A DNA stretch of 64,000 nt from Diphasiastrum complanatum. Taxonomy: Eukaryota > Streptophyta > Lycopodiopsida > Lycopodiales > Lycopodiaceae. Location of the stretch: contig CM055100.1 in NCBI GenBank assembly GCA_029204225.1, positions 54,993,597 through 55,057,596 on the forward strand. The letters are read 5' to 3'. Positions 20,401 through 31,035 of the stretch are shown one piece after another (positions within the stretch are counted from its first letter, which is position 1; the number at the start of each line of letters is the position of its first letter). The notes below the pieces were generated by a model. That model was not told where the DNA came from and ran no database searches. It saw only the letters and a program-made list of their open reading frames with translations. The position numbers and the translations under genes are program-made.

Positions 20401-23400
20401 AGAGGCTTAAGTACTAAAAAATGGGTGTCTGAGTGCTCCAATTCTTCCTAGCAACTAGAAGAACCCGATTGTGAGAGACAAATAGCTTATTTGGTGACTA
20501 TGAAGAGAAAGTAGCATATGTGGCAACTTCTAGCATTGATTCTCTTTTCATGGGAAGCTACAAGCATCTCTTTAGCAGTAATTGTGGTTGTTAGGCTCCA
20601 CTATAGCAAAGCCACCAAATTTCTCAATCTCCAATGTTACCATCTGATGTAGCTATGTGGTACTATTGGTGGAGAGAGGACGTCGCTTTCTATAGAATGC
20701 ATGTTGCAGGCAATAGAACTGTAGCCCATGATGTGTACGCCATGCAGAATCAATGATTCCATTCTATAACTCAAACGTGAAGGAGGCCCGAGCATATAAT
20801 GGAAGAAGCTCACTCATAGATACTTGTCTCTCTCTGATCCCTTATCAGGAAAGTGGAAGGTTGTGGATGTAGGGCACGATAAAGTGTTTCTCATTAGTCA
20901 AATTACTCATACGATGATCAGGAAAGCAAATCTCCAATTATACGACCAATTATCGAAATCCTTGACAGCAAGTATATGATCATTCTTGTCAACTTTCATC
21001 TTTTCTTCAAATATTGGACTGACATCATAATTGATATGAAAGTTGACCTGACAATGTAAAATGTGTGGGAAGAATTAAAGATTGCAGTTGTTTCCAAAAG
21101 AGAGGCTGCGGCATTCATGAATTTCAAATAAATAGAGTTGTGATTCTATGAAGCATTGTTCTGTATCCACTTTTCAGCAAATTGCCAAATATAAAAGATG
21201 ATTTTTGACGCTTCTTTTTACCAAAATAGTTTTGAATGTGGACTGAAAATCTTAGCCGCAAATAGCAAGCACTTATGAAGCCCATTATCGCCATCTCATA
21301 TGTCATGCGATTTTTATGAGGCTTAATATCTCCATCGTACATATTTTTTCAAGCACATAAAAGACATCAGAGCATCTAGCAACCTCAATAAAAGACCATT
21401 TTTCAATGTTAGTCTCAAAAAGCACCTGGCAAGTAAATACATATTGTTTCAAGCAATTCTAAGACATCAAAGCATCTAGCAACCTCAGTTAGAGACCCTT
21501 TTTTTATGTCAATCTCAAAAAGTATCTAACAAAGAGAGATATCAAATACTAACATAAACAAGGTCAGGCAAAATAGTTTAATTTGAGAGCCCCATCAGCA
21601 TAAGCTTAATCCAAGTGCTCAAATCATAAGAACTCATTATGTGCCAATATATAGGTTAATAACATCCATACTGCATAACACATTTGAACGTCCTATGTTT
21701 GTATTGATACAAGAGCAAGTACAATAGGTTTAAAATTGGCATGTCAGAGAAACAACTCTATCAAGAAATGAAACCAACATACCAGGAGTCAACCAACATG
21801 CTATGAAAGGTTAGCTTATCACCTGCAATGCGCTCGTAATGGTCGGAAGTCTCCTGGACTCCTTGGCCATTCCAAAGGCTAGCACTCTCTTGGAATACAT
21901 GAACTATGCATATAGACGTAGATAGACTAAACTACATAGACAACTATGAAATTACGAAAATATTGAATTGCAATAGTGATGCACTAGATAGAAACTTCCC
22001 TTAAACCTACTTTTGGAATCTAGACATTTGACACACATGCATTCCAAATACACAAGTACCTGCCATGGGTATAACTTTTTCAGCCCTTTGTTTGCATAAA
22101 CTTCACACACTTCAGCAGGAAGCCAATCACTTAAATTTGGCATGGACTCTATGTTAGCGAGTACAGGCACTTCATTCTTCTCCAAAAGCTCATGTATGTT
22201 TGTTCTTTTAGCATCTTCTTCAACCACTGGAGTAGACACTCTATTATTGTTGCCTTCATTGCTTAGCGGTCCTTTATTTGGGAGCTGCAGACTTTGTCCT
22301 TGGGGGCTATCTTCCATGGAGCCGTTTGCATCATATAAAGAGTTCTCAGGACAGGAAAAATCAAATCGTCTGATTGGGAGAGGTGAATCTCCTTCTGCAT
22401 TTGGAACATTAAGTTTGTGACCAACAGATCCTATTTCGCATTTACTAGCTGACTCCAACTCCATGGCGTTTCCACAATCAACCAGACCAGGATCATCTTT
22501 CTCTATGCTGCGGCCTCTTATGCATGAAGTGTCCACACCATTAACTGGTGTAAGTGAAGAGTCAGAACTTTGATTCACCTCTTCTTTAGGAGTTCTTTTC
22601 TGCAGAGGCTCTACTTTGTCATTGTCGTTAAATGCAAGTACGCCGTCTGTCACCTCGATGGCTTCCTCCCAAAATGCATCTCCAGGAGAAAAAATGGAAT
22701 TGTGTTTTAACCAGCCAGAAACAGAACCTCCTTTTGGAGTTATTCGAATGACCTTCTGACTGCGACATGAATGAGGAGTAGCCAAGAGTCTGGCATCCTC
22801 ATTGTCTGGCCCGTTTCCACAGGCCATGTTTGAAACATGCGGACTAAGCAAACTAGGAAACCCAATTGGTATGTGATCCTTCTCACCTGCCCTTCCACAG
22901 GCAGTTAATTGAGTACTTGAAGTTGGAAATTCATCCACCTTGTTGGAAAATCTCCAACCATTACGTGCTTTTGAAATATCAGCACAACTATTTTGTTCAC
23001 ATTCCACATCAGCATCACCATGCTGTCCTATATCTTCAACACGCTTGTCAGCCAGCTTAATTGCAGTTTCTACTTTAATAGCACTAGTATCCGATGGAAT
23101 TTGACTTCGGCATTCTTCAACACATGGTGTTTCCCGAGATTCAATGAAATTTGTCACTTGAAAAGCAAATCCATTGATGCGCTGCTTTTTTACGGTGACA
23201 GGATCCACTCTGTCCATATCCAAGCAGTTGGAATTTCTTTTTGCATATTTTGAATCTTCATCTTGCGACTCTAAATGGACATCTTTTGCTGAGCCTATAC
23301 CACTGCAAGGATAATACAAAGTATACACAAATTGATTCAATAAGTGAAAAGAATGCTCCTTATTGTGCCGACATAGAATGTCTCCATTAAACAGATTTGC

Positions 23401-26400
23401 AAGACCAATTTTCAGTATAAATAGCTCTAGCCTCTTACCTGCAGCACATTGAAAGAAACTCGGTTGCAAACTGAGAAAGGTGCACATTGACTTTATTGTT
23501 GATCCCAAACTCTTCTTCCCTTGGCACACCATGCTTTAAAGCATCCTCAGCTGTCGAAGCAATACAGCATGGACTGGTAGTTCTTCCGGCCGGCAGACGC
23601 TCCTTCCAGTCTGCTGTTTCCAAATCCCCCGTCCTATTTGTGTGACCTGAACATCCTTTATAGTTTTTTTGTTCCTGGTGACATATTTTACTGGCAGAGC
23701 AGGACCGTAGGCTTTGGAAATGATGTGTTCCTTCTTCAAAACGTTTCTTGGTATCAACATAGTTGACTGGGAATTCTTGTTGCAAAGCAACTGCACTGAT
23801 ATTTTTTGGAAAGGAGCTCTTTGAGAGTGCAGTATCAGTTCCACAATTCACCAAAATACCCTCCAAACTGGACTTTATGTGGGGCGAGTGATCAGACAAT
23901 TTTGCAGGTGATTTTTCTTGCTCAAAGCCTGAAGATTTCTCAGATAAGCTTGAAGAGACAGTTGATTTCTTCTTTTTTGCAGGGAAAAACTATGCAACGA
24001 AACTCTTGTTAGAAAATATGGCAATAAGCTTGGAAGTGCAAAATAAATTATTTCTCAGGAAGAGAGTTCAGGTGCATTTTTGCTTATAATACTGCAAACA
24101 GAAGTTTAGGCAATGAAGCTTAATATTCTGCTGAAAACAGATACAAATGAAATTTAAATCCATGCAAACATTAAAAATTAATATCTAACCGGGATAGAAC
24201 AGGGAAACCCTTTATAACATCAGGCACACTACTTGATTGAATACCCCCATAATTTGGGTGAAATTCCACAGTTCTATAGACAACGTTTGAGAAAGTCGAA
24301 GAATCATTGGTTAGGTCTCCCCCAGCCTCCCTAGGCACATGAGAGCTCACAACTTACCAACAAGACCAGGTTCTCAAAGACTTGTCTATTGATGCTAATT
24401 GTCCAGACTTCACTTATACAGACAATCAAGTAACAACCATAGCTTTTTTACAACTATTCCAAATAAGGAAATTTGATCAGTTAGGAAAATCGAATAATAA
24501 ACGCCTAAACAAACTGGTTGCATGAAAGACGTTTATCAATTTTTTTGATTTTAACGTATTCCACACTAATGTTTTGATGCCTTAAAGACAAATTGTCAGC
24601 ATTACATGTGATGTTATCATGTAAGGTCTCACTGAACCACAATTCTTTCATCAAAAAATCACGATTCGGTTCCAAAAACGTTCAGCTCATTTTGAATGTC
24701 AAAGAATCAGGACCCTTTGGCTGATGGCTCTGAATACTCAAAAGTAGGGCTCAAGCTAAACATGATTGTTGACAAAATGTTGGCCACTAAAATAGCCATC
24801 TGCCTTGTGCTAGTTTCTTTAATATTACAGACACATATAGTCCTTCAAGGTGGCCAAATATGTGAAGAATATCGAAGCTGCTGGTCATGGTGTATGCCAA
24901 GCCAAAAGCATTACAAGTGTGAAAAGGCTTGTAGTTATGAACATAACCATATTCACAGGTACCCACAAAAAAAGCTGAGCAGCTATGCCTATTCAGTGAC
25001 GTGGGGATACTAATCTTGAATAATTTATTGTGTGGTGATACAAGACTGGCCTCAAGGTTTAAGGCCTACCTAAAGCATTGCTAAGCTGTATGACATTTTG
25101 GAAAAGAAGATAACTACAAGGCACAAGATCAAGAGTATAAGTTTATCCCTGGATTATAGATCTGCCCTTCCTTGTATCATGAAGTATGAATCAAATTGAT
25201 TTGTGGAACGTAGATTGCTGTATGAGAAAGAAAGTGGCTGATACAATACTTTGGCTGGCAACAATCACTGACAAAGTAGATATTATCAGCATTGGCCAGA
25301 AAATGGATCTTGGAATGAATTTGTACAAACTGTCACCATGACCTTGAGATGTTGCATTAAATATGCATTCTATCCAACATATGTAATGACAAGTGATGGG
25401 TAAACCGTACTCATAAAGCCACCAGCCATGACACATTTGGTGTATCATGATGCCCTTTATTTACTCATTCTACTGATGCAATAGGAGAGAAGTTGGATAT
25501 TGAAACATGACGTTATAAGGCCCTGATAATCATTGTCGTTACTAACCAAGCCACCATAGTAGGAGAAAAGAGGAAACTCATGGACTTTGTTCCAAACCTT
25601 TGCCTGAGAGCTTTTGCAATCTGCTCAAAAATGGACAACTGCCACCTGGGTTGTGCGCGGAGGTGTGGTATATGTTGTAACTCCTTGCCCATAATTTCTG
25701 ATGTTTTGAATTTCAACGCCCAGCCACCCCTTGAGGATTCATGTGGATGTTAATTGAGGAACTAAACACAATTAAAACATATCGACAACAAACGACTCCA
25801 TATTCCAAACCAGTCTTCCATGAGAGCCATTCAGCCAAGTTGTTCTGTGAAAGCACTTCAGGCAAGAAGCTCCACTATGGATGCACAACCTAGAGCTATG
25901 ATAAATCCAAGCTTCTCCGTGGATCCAATCAAGCTCATGACCAAGCTTTTGCGTGGATCCATCACTAAGCCTCTCCACGGCATCTTGTTTCTTAAAATAT
26001 GCAGAAATTGAATAATTATTAGGTATTGAAATAAAATATAATAAAAGGAACTTAGGAAAAACCTTTGATAAATAGTCAATTCGATGAATATCCACATGTC
26101 ATGCACACAAGTTTTTTCACATGAGGAGGTCAATGTTGAGCATGATTACTAAGGCCTCCTTGCAAAGCAAGCTAGGGCCAAAAAGAAGTTGAATGTTCAA
26201 AAAAAATACTTGATTCACAAGTTGACTAGTGATAGATGGATCGTGTAATTATGGGGCATGGAAGAACCTTAAGCTTGAGGTGATTCCATTTCGCATATTT
26301 CCAGTCTAATTCTTGTGAAAAAAGCTTTGAATCCTTGGAATATGAGAACACAAAGGTTGGATTACCTACTTTTTGGGCATACAACAACACTTGCATGTCA

Positions 26401-26548
26401 TAGCTTTACCTCGAAATTTTATTGAGGTGACTGTTGTCTCTTCAAGGTAATGTCTATGTTTGAACAATCAATGGTTATTAAGACTTAGGACCCATCAGTG
26501 GCCTGGCGAATATTCTAGGCACAGAACTAGCTGGATGTATAGATATTT

Positions 26549-26600
<52 letters not shown>

Positions 26601-26698
26601 CGAGACAACAGTTTGTTAACAGACCACAAATTTATTGTATCAAGCTAGACCATTCATACCTGATGCAGCCTACTTCGGAGTGCACTCTCTTTATCCAT
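17403..26698 (-). CDS. TEB: TEBICHI / DNA polymerase theta gene, N-terminal exons 1-4 (continues beyond the left end)
   Basis: Model on the minus strand: exon 1 26698-26660, exon 2 23989-23439, exon 3 23302-22060, exon 4 17467-17403. All introns are GT-AG and the phases agree (0, 2, 0). The protein end LSDWLPAEVCEVYANKGLKK and LYPWQ joined to VDCLQMDGVIQGKSLVYCAS is the conserved entry to the helicase domain of plant TEBICHI, the POLQ orthologue. POLQ joins an N-terminal superfamily 2 helicase to a C-terminal family A polymerase and carries out theta-mediated end joining in the nucleus. The first ~610 residues are a Ser/Glu-rich, probably disordered leader. The next exon should supply the Walker A SAGKS motif. 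It is absent down to position 1, so intron 4 exceeds 17.4 kb and contains the whole nested retrotransposon block. An old pseudogene is possible, but no frame lesion is seen in the four exons. Confidence 0.82.
17468..22059 (-). other. TEB intron 3 (4.6 kb)
   Basis: AT-rich intronic sequence. A minus-strand open stretch at 18908-19156 (82 codons, Pro-rich start) looks somewhat protein-like but matches nothing I recognise and is flanked by stops. A ~50-bp motif containing CATCTAGCAACCTCA is repeated near 21370-21420 and 21470-21510. No transposon ends were identified. Confidence 0.5.
22060..23302 (-). CDS. TEB: TEB exon 3 (acidic leader to helicase entry)
   Basis: 1243 bp. The acceptor ...ATCCTTGCAG precedes TGGTATAGG, and intron 2 is only 136 bp. 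The ~414 codons are mostly low-complexity and hydrophilic, with one conserved-looking patch (SPGDAFWEEAIEV, about 22650-22690), and end in the helicase entry LPAEVCEVYANKGLKKLYPWQ at 22060. The donor is CAG|GTACTTG. It is a long open frame with codon use unlike the surrounding AT-rich intron sequence. Confidence 0.8.
23439..23989 (-). CDS. TEB: TEB exon 2
   Basis: 551 bp. The acceptor ...TTGCATAG precedes FFPAKKKK, and the donor CTGCAG|GTAAGAGG is near consensus. It encodes a Ser/Lys/His-rich stretch with no recognised fold. It ends in phase 2, and the split Ser codon is completed by exon 3. The open frame runs through the full exon without a stop. Confidence 0.72.
24777..25013 (+). CDS. Candidate small secreted Cys-rich peptide (unverified)
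   Basis: 78 codons from ATG at 24777; the frame opens further upstream at 24696, but this Met gives a good signal peptide. Residues 5-23 form a hydrophobic core after a Lys (KIAICLVLVSLILQ). The mature part has the spacing C-x5-C-x3-C-x8-C-x3-C, where the last four Cys form two CxxxC pairs as in plant alpha-hairpinin peptides, although the loop is shorter than usual. The C-terminus is His/Tyr/Lys-rich. It lies antisense in TEB intron 1. It may be a chance open frame, since no promoter or second copy is visible. Confidence 0.25.
   Translation: MLATKIAICLVLVSLILQTHIVLQGGQICEEYRSCWSWCMPSQKHYKCEKACSYEHNHIHRYPQKKLSSYAYSVTWGY
26552..26599. repeat. (CT)n microsatellite
   Basis: About 48 bp of uninterrupted CT on the plus strand, read as GA on the TEB sense strand. 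It starts about 60 bp inside intron 1. Confidence 0.95.
26660..26698 (-). CDS. TEB: TEB exon 1 (13 codons)
   Basis: ATG at 26698 opens 13 codons ending RSRLHQ, followed by a strong donor (CAG|GTATGA). Joined to exon 2 it gives LHQ|FFPAKKKK, a PIP-box-like motif (hydrophobic-x-x-Phe-Phe followed by a basic run), typical of the N-termini of DNA repair proteins. The phase is 0 on both sides. The choice rests on phase, donor quality and motif; transcript evidence is needed. Confidence 0.6.
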
Positions 26699-26752
26699 AT
26701 CTGTTCCAATATGGCCTCACGATTCCTCATTCTGTCTTCCCCGACCAAGCAC

Positions 26753-27037
26753 AGAATAAGCTACCATAAGAGAATGTCATAAGAAATGTCCGCTGCAGGA
26801 TGATAACGCATGAAGCTGGCAAATGGAAACTCTGCTGCCTGCGATCAATTTTAACTATGAGATTGATCAAAAAAAGAATAAACCGCCATGAGAGGATGTC
26901 ATCAGAAATGTCCGTGGCAGGATGATAACGCATGAAGCTGATAAACGAAAAACCTGCTGCTAGCGATGAGATTAATCAATTTAAAAATGGAATAAACCGC
27001 CATAAGAAATATCTGATGCAGGCACGAAGGAGTTAAA
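26753..27037. repeat. Tandem repeat of ~120 bp just upstream of the TEB start codon
   Basis: Three head-to-tail imperfect units: 26753-26874, 26875-26988 and a partial unit 26989-27037. They share AATAA(A/G)C(C/T)(A/G)CCAT, AGAAATGTC, GCAGGATGATAACGCATGAA and CTGCTGC blocks. The array starts 55 bp 5' of the proposed TEB ATG. Confidence 0.8.
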
Positions 27038-27125
27038 TGAGAAATCATCGTTTTCGATCATGAGATTGATAGTTCAACACTGGAGCAAGAAGAAAGTACG
27101 ACGATCGTCGTCGATGTTTGACACA

Positions 27126-27179
27126 AGAGCGAGAGCGAGAGCGCGAGCGCGAGCGAGAGCGCGAGCCCGAGAGAGAAGA
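27126..27179. repeat. GAGCGA/GCGAGA simple-sequence tract
   Basis: A purine/CG-rich hexamer-like tract built of GAGCGAGAGC units. It generates spurious Arg/Ala-rich open frames. Confidence 0.9.
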
Positions 27180-27344
27180 GGCTTGAACGTTACTATGCGC
27201 GCCATTTCTTGTTCGTTGGTGAAGTCTTCGTTGCCTCCAAGATTCAAAGGAGGTCACGAGTTCGAATTCCATTAGCCCCAGAAATGAGCACATATATACA
27301 AACAATAACGATGTGGCATACCACAAAATGCCTTGCCGTTAATA

Positions 27345-27773
27345 TGGTGTTTTAAGATTTGTAAATATTTGACATAATAAATCATTACTTCCACTGACTT
27401 CTATTTCAAGTATAACTTTAAGAAGTCCTAGATCTGTCATCTTAAATTCACTAGACAAGGAAACTTTTACATTCTTAATGTCATCTAGATCATTTCCTGT
27501 GAGTATAATGTCATCAACATATAAACCTAAGATAATGATCTTTCCATCATTACATTTGTAGCACAATGATGATTCATAAGAACTTACAACAAATCCAATG
27601 GAAATAACATAGGAATGTAACCTAGAGTACCATGCTCTTGGTGCTTGCTTGAGTCCATAAAGACTCTTCTTCAAGAGACACACCTTGTCTTCTTCTCCAT
27701 CTTTGATGAAGCCCTTGGATTGGCACATGTAGATTTCCTCTTTCAATAATCCATTCAAGAAAGCATTTGTCAC
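27345..27773 (-). pseudogene. Copia E reverse transcriptase, second half
   Basis: Contains TNAFLNGLLKEEIYM, KKSLYGLKQAPRAWY and the catalytic LYVDDIILTG, all standard copia RT motifs. It is truncated after SSEFKMTDLGLLK. Upstream, 27774-27917 continues the domain (DYDESFAPV-like) but contains in-frame stops. Confidence 0.88.
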
Positions 27774-27917
27774 ATCAAGTTGGAAGAGCTCTCATTTGAA
27801 AGAAGTTGCAAGACATATGATTAATCTAATGGTCACAAGCTTTGCAACAGGTGCAAAGCTTTCATCATAATCTATGCCTTTGACTTGCAAAAAACCTTTT
27901 GCTACAAGTCTAGCTTT

Positions 27918-28475
27918 TTACTTATGAATGGAACCATCTTGATTATATTTCAGTCTATATATCCATTTACAAGTAAGAGGCTTCTTTCCATAAGGTAAAT
28001 CAACAAGTTTCCAAGTTTGATTTTCCATTAATGCATCAAACTCTACTTGCATAGCTTTCCTCCAATATTGAGACTTATTTGCTTCCTCAAAACTAGTTGG
28101 TTCTTCAAGCATAGTAGTCAAGAAAGTATGAGAGTTGAGTAGTTGAGAATCTTCCCTTTTCTCCCCTTTGTCACTATAAGTGAGCCTTGATGGCTCAATC
28201 CTTGTCCTTGTTGATCTTCTTGGCACCCTTGGACTTGGAGTAGATTTCACTTGGTCTTCATCTTCATGAAGCTCCTCCTCGGCCATGCATGATCTTTGAC
28301 AAGTAGAGTGTTGTTGGAAGTCACCTTTCCTTTGGCTTGGAATAGGATCATATATCCTATAAGCTTTATTACTTTCACTATAACCAACAAAGATGCCTTT
28401 GAAAGAAGTGGCATCTTCCTTTTTCCTTGTTTCTAAAGGAATATGTACATAACAAGTACATCCAAAAACTTTCAT
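27918..28475 (-). pseudogene. Copia E post-integrase region and RT first half
   Basis: Starts with the conserved MKVFGCTCYVHIP and FVGYSESNKAYRIYD block that follows copia integrase, then a linker, and RT entry motifs (EEANKSQYWRKAMQVEFDAL, NQTWKLVDLP, CKWIYRLKYNQDGSI). It stops at 27918 where the family normally continues. Confidence 0.88.
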
Positions 28476-28951
28476 TTCACTAAGATTTGGCTTTTTGCCA
28501 ACAATACTTCATAAGGTGTAAGTCCTTTAATGGCACTATTAGTCATTCTATTACAAAGAAAGTTTGCACATAAAATAGCTTCTCCCCAAAATGAAATAGA
28601 AAGAGATGGATCTAATCTCATAGCTTTAGCACACTCACATAGTGTCCTATTCTTTCTCTCAGCTACTCCATTTTGTTGTGGAGTACATGTACAAGTAAAC
28701 TCTCTCTTTATGCCATTAGTTTCACAAAACTCTTTCATCCTATTGGAGATGTACTCCCCTCCATTATCACTTCTTAATACTTTCAAGCTAGCATTAACTT
28801 GCTTTTCCACAAGAGTTTTGAAGTTTACAAAGGACTCAAAAACTTCACTTTTCTTAGACAAGAGATAAACCCAAGAGTATCTTGATTTATCATCAATAAA
28901 AGTGACATACATAAGAGCTCCACCATTTGATTCATGTGAAAATAAGGTCAA
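28472..28951 (-). pseudogene. Copia E integrase core
   Basis: The first Asp is in YVTFIDDKSRYSWVY, the second in LRSDNGGEYIS, and the Glu in TPQQNGVAERKNRT, so all three catalytic acidic residues are present. It is separated by frame changes from the preceding region. Confidence 0.88.
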
Positions 28952-29258
28952 GAGGAGAGTTAGATCTTATCAAAGATCTCTTGAAATGAAGCTTATGAGA
29001 TTTGGAGAGTCCACAAGCTTCACAAAGCTTGCCACACTTGGATATGGTTTTGGGAAGTCCTCTTGCTAGCTCCTTTGTCACCATGGTCTCCATAGCTTTG
29101 TAGTTAGGATGGCCTAACCTTTTGTGCCACAATTCCACTTGATTGAGCTCCTCCCTTGCCATGTTCACACTCGCAACCATCACATTAGCATCCAATTTGA
29201 ATAACCTCCCTTGCTTGAAACCACTAGCAATACATTTTTCATCTTCAAGATAGAACAT
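28932..29258 (-). pseudogene. Copia E GAG-pre-integrase domain
   Basis: The zinc-binding signature is visible as LWHKRLGHPNYKAM and CGKLCEACGLSKSHK. Between this block and gag (29259-29523) the protease region is present but broken by several stops. Confidence 0.85.
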
Positions 29259-29523
29259 GCTCCATGCTTGAAATGTACATCTAATCCACTATCCATAAGT
29301 TGTCCTACACTCAACAAGTTCTTTTTAATTGAAGGTACACAAAGAACATTGTCTAGATCTACTTTTCTAGATGATCCTAGAAATAAAGGAATGGATCCAA
29401 CACCTACAATCTCACATTCTTGATCACTTGCAATGAAGATAAATCTCTTAGAACTATTGTAAGAAAATAGATAAGAAAGTAGTCTTTTTGGTGAGTCATG
29501 TGAGAGCTTGCCCCACTATCAAT

Positions 29524-30363
29524 CTACCAAGTGTCTTGATTAGATGTTTGTGGTGAGGATACCATCAAAGATAGATTGCCTTCTTCCTCCTCCTCAAGCA
29601 CAAGATTGCCTTGATTGTCCTTCTCTTGGGCATTCTTCTTCTTGTAGCACTCAGATGCAAAATGTCCCTTTTTTCCACAAAAGAAACACTTTAGCTTCTT
29701 CTTGTCCTTCTTGCTCTTGTCTTTGAAAATTGATGATCCATCTTTGTTCTCCATCTCCATGTCTTGAGTCTTCTTGGATGGAAACTTCTTCTTCTTGCCT
29801 TTCAAAGAAAAGTTAGGTTTTTCATCACCATCATTCAAAGATAAGGAACTCATCCTACTTTTGATATGAAGCATTCTACTCTCCTCACTAACAAGCACAT
29901 TTTGAGGTTTTTCAATACTAGGAATTGAATCTTGAATAGCAAAGGTTTGAACAAGATTGGAATAATCATCTCCTAATCCATTCAAAATGATTTGAACTAA
30001 TTCATCATCTTTGATTTTATCATCTATAGAAGGCAACTCCTTATTCAAAGATTTGATCCTAAAGACATAACTTTGGGCACTTTCAATACTTCCTTTCATG
30101 CTTTGAAGGATTTGATTCCTAAGCATGAGTATCCTTGAAGTGTTCTTGGATCCATAAATGGCTTTTAATGAATTCCATGTCTCTTTGGATGTGGTACAAG
30201 ATGATATTTCTTTCAAAAGTTCATTACTTACATTCATTTTTATGCAGTGTAATGCAACTCTATGTCTCATTTTGTACTTAGCTAATTCAACTCCTCCTTG
30301 AGGTTCTACTTCCACCTCAAGTACTATGTCATAAAGATTATGAAGTACAAGCAAAGACTCCAT
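29524..30363 (-). pseudogene. Copia E gag
   Basis: 279 codons with UBN2-type Gag features (ISSCTTSKETWNSLKAIYG, LNKELPSIDDKIKDDELVQI), a Lys-rich linker, the CCHC knuckle CFFCGKKGHFASEC and an acidic tail, ending in a stop just before the protease DSGAS region. The N-terminal Gag part is shorter than usual. Confidence 0.87.
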
Positions 30364-31023
30364 TCAAACTATCCAAGTAGCATAATTAGTGGATGTAAGT
30401 CTTTCACTAGCTTCAAGCAAATAATGATGTCATTTTTTAATGTGAAAAATCACTAGAAACTCTTATGGTTTCTCTAAGGGATCTGAACCTAAAGTCTCTT
30501 AGCAATTTAGAAAGCTTATAGACTCAATCCTATCACTCATGAACCAATCTAGAATGACGGAAATTTAGATTCTAGTCTCAAACTTGCAAAATCACTCCTT
30601 AATCTATGATTTTTAGCAATCTCTCTCTTCAACCTCAACATACACTCAAAAAATCAGAGAAGATCAATTAGTGCACCTAATTCAAGCTTCAATTTTAATT
30701 TTTTGACTAATCTAATCCAGGAACTAATTAAGGGATCAGATTCACTATAGAAAATGCTTGATTTTGCACAAAAAATCACTCATATTGGGTATGTGAGTCA
30801 AATTCTACAAATTTTTGAAATTTCTCAGTCAAAACCGGTGTTGTATGGACTCACACATGTGAAAAGGGTTCCTACAACCCACAACAAGATCTGGACCAAA
30901 TATTTTGAGGATAGCTATCAAATACAACTCGCTACACAAAATTTGACTAGTTTCCAAAAAACTGCTATTTTTTACTTTGATTTGGATTACCCCTATCAAT
31001 TTCAACAAAACCTCTTGTACTAA
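30364..31023 (-). other. Copia E leader
   Basis: Untranslated or decayed 5' leader and lost Gag N-terminus between the PBS and the gag frame. No other feature is supported. Confidence 0.6.
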
Positions 31024-31035
31024 GCTCTGATACCA
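31024..31035 (-). other. Copia E primer-binding site
   Basis: Minus-strand TGGTATCAGAGC, directly adjacent to the LTR end at 31036. Confidence 0.9.

Larger units (their letters stand above)
23990..26659 (-). other. TEB intron 1 (2.7 kb)
   Basis: Intron between the 13-codon exon 1 and exon 2. It holds a candidate Cys-rich open frame on the opposite strand (24777-25013) and a (CT)n microsatellite close to exon 1. Nothing else was recognised. Confidence 0.5.

Noticed and set aside
27045-27326. Arg/Ser- and Arg/Ala-rich open frames
   Set aside because: Produced by the GAGCGA simple-sequence tract; no flanking coding signal.
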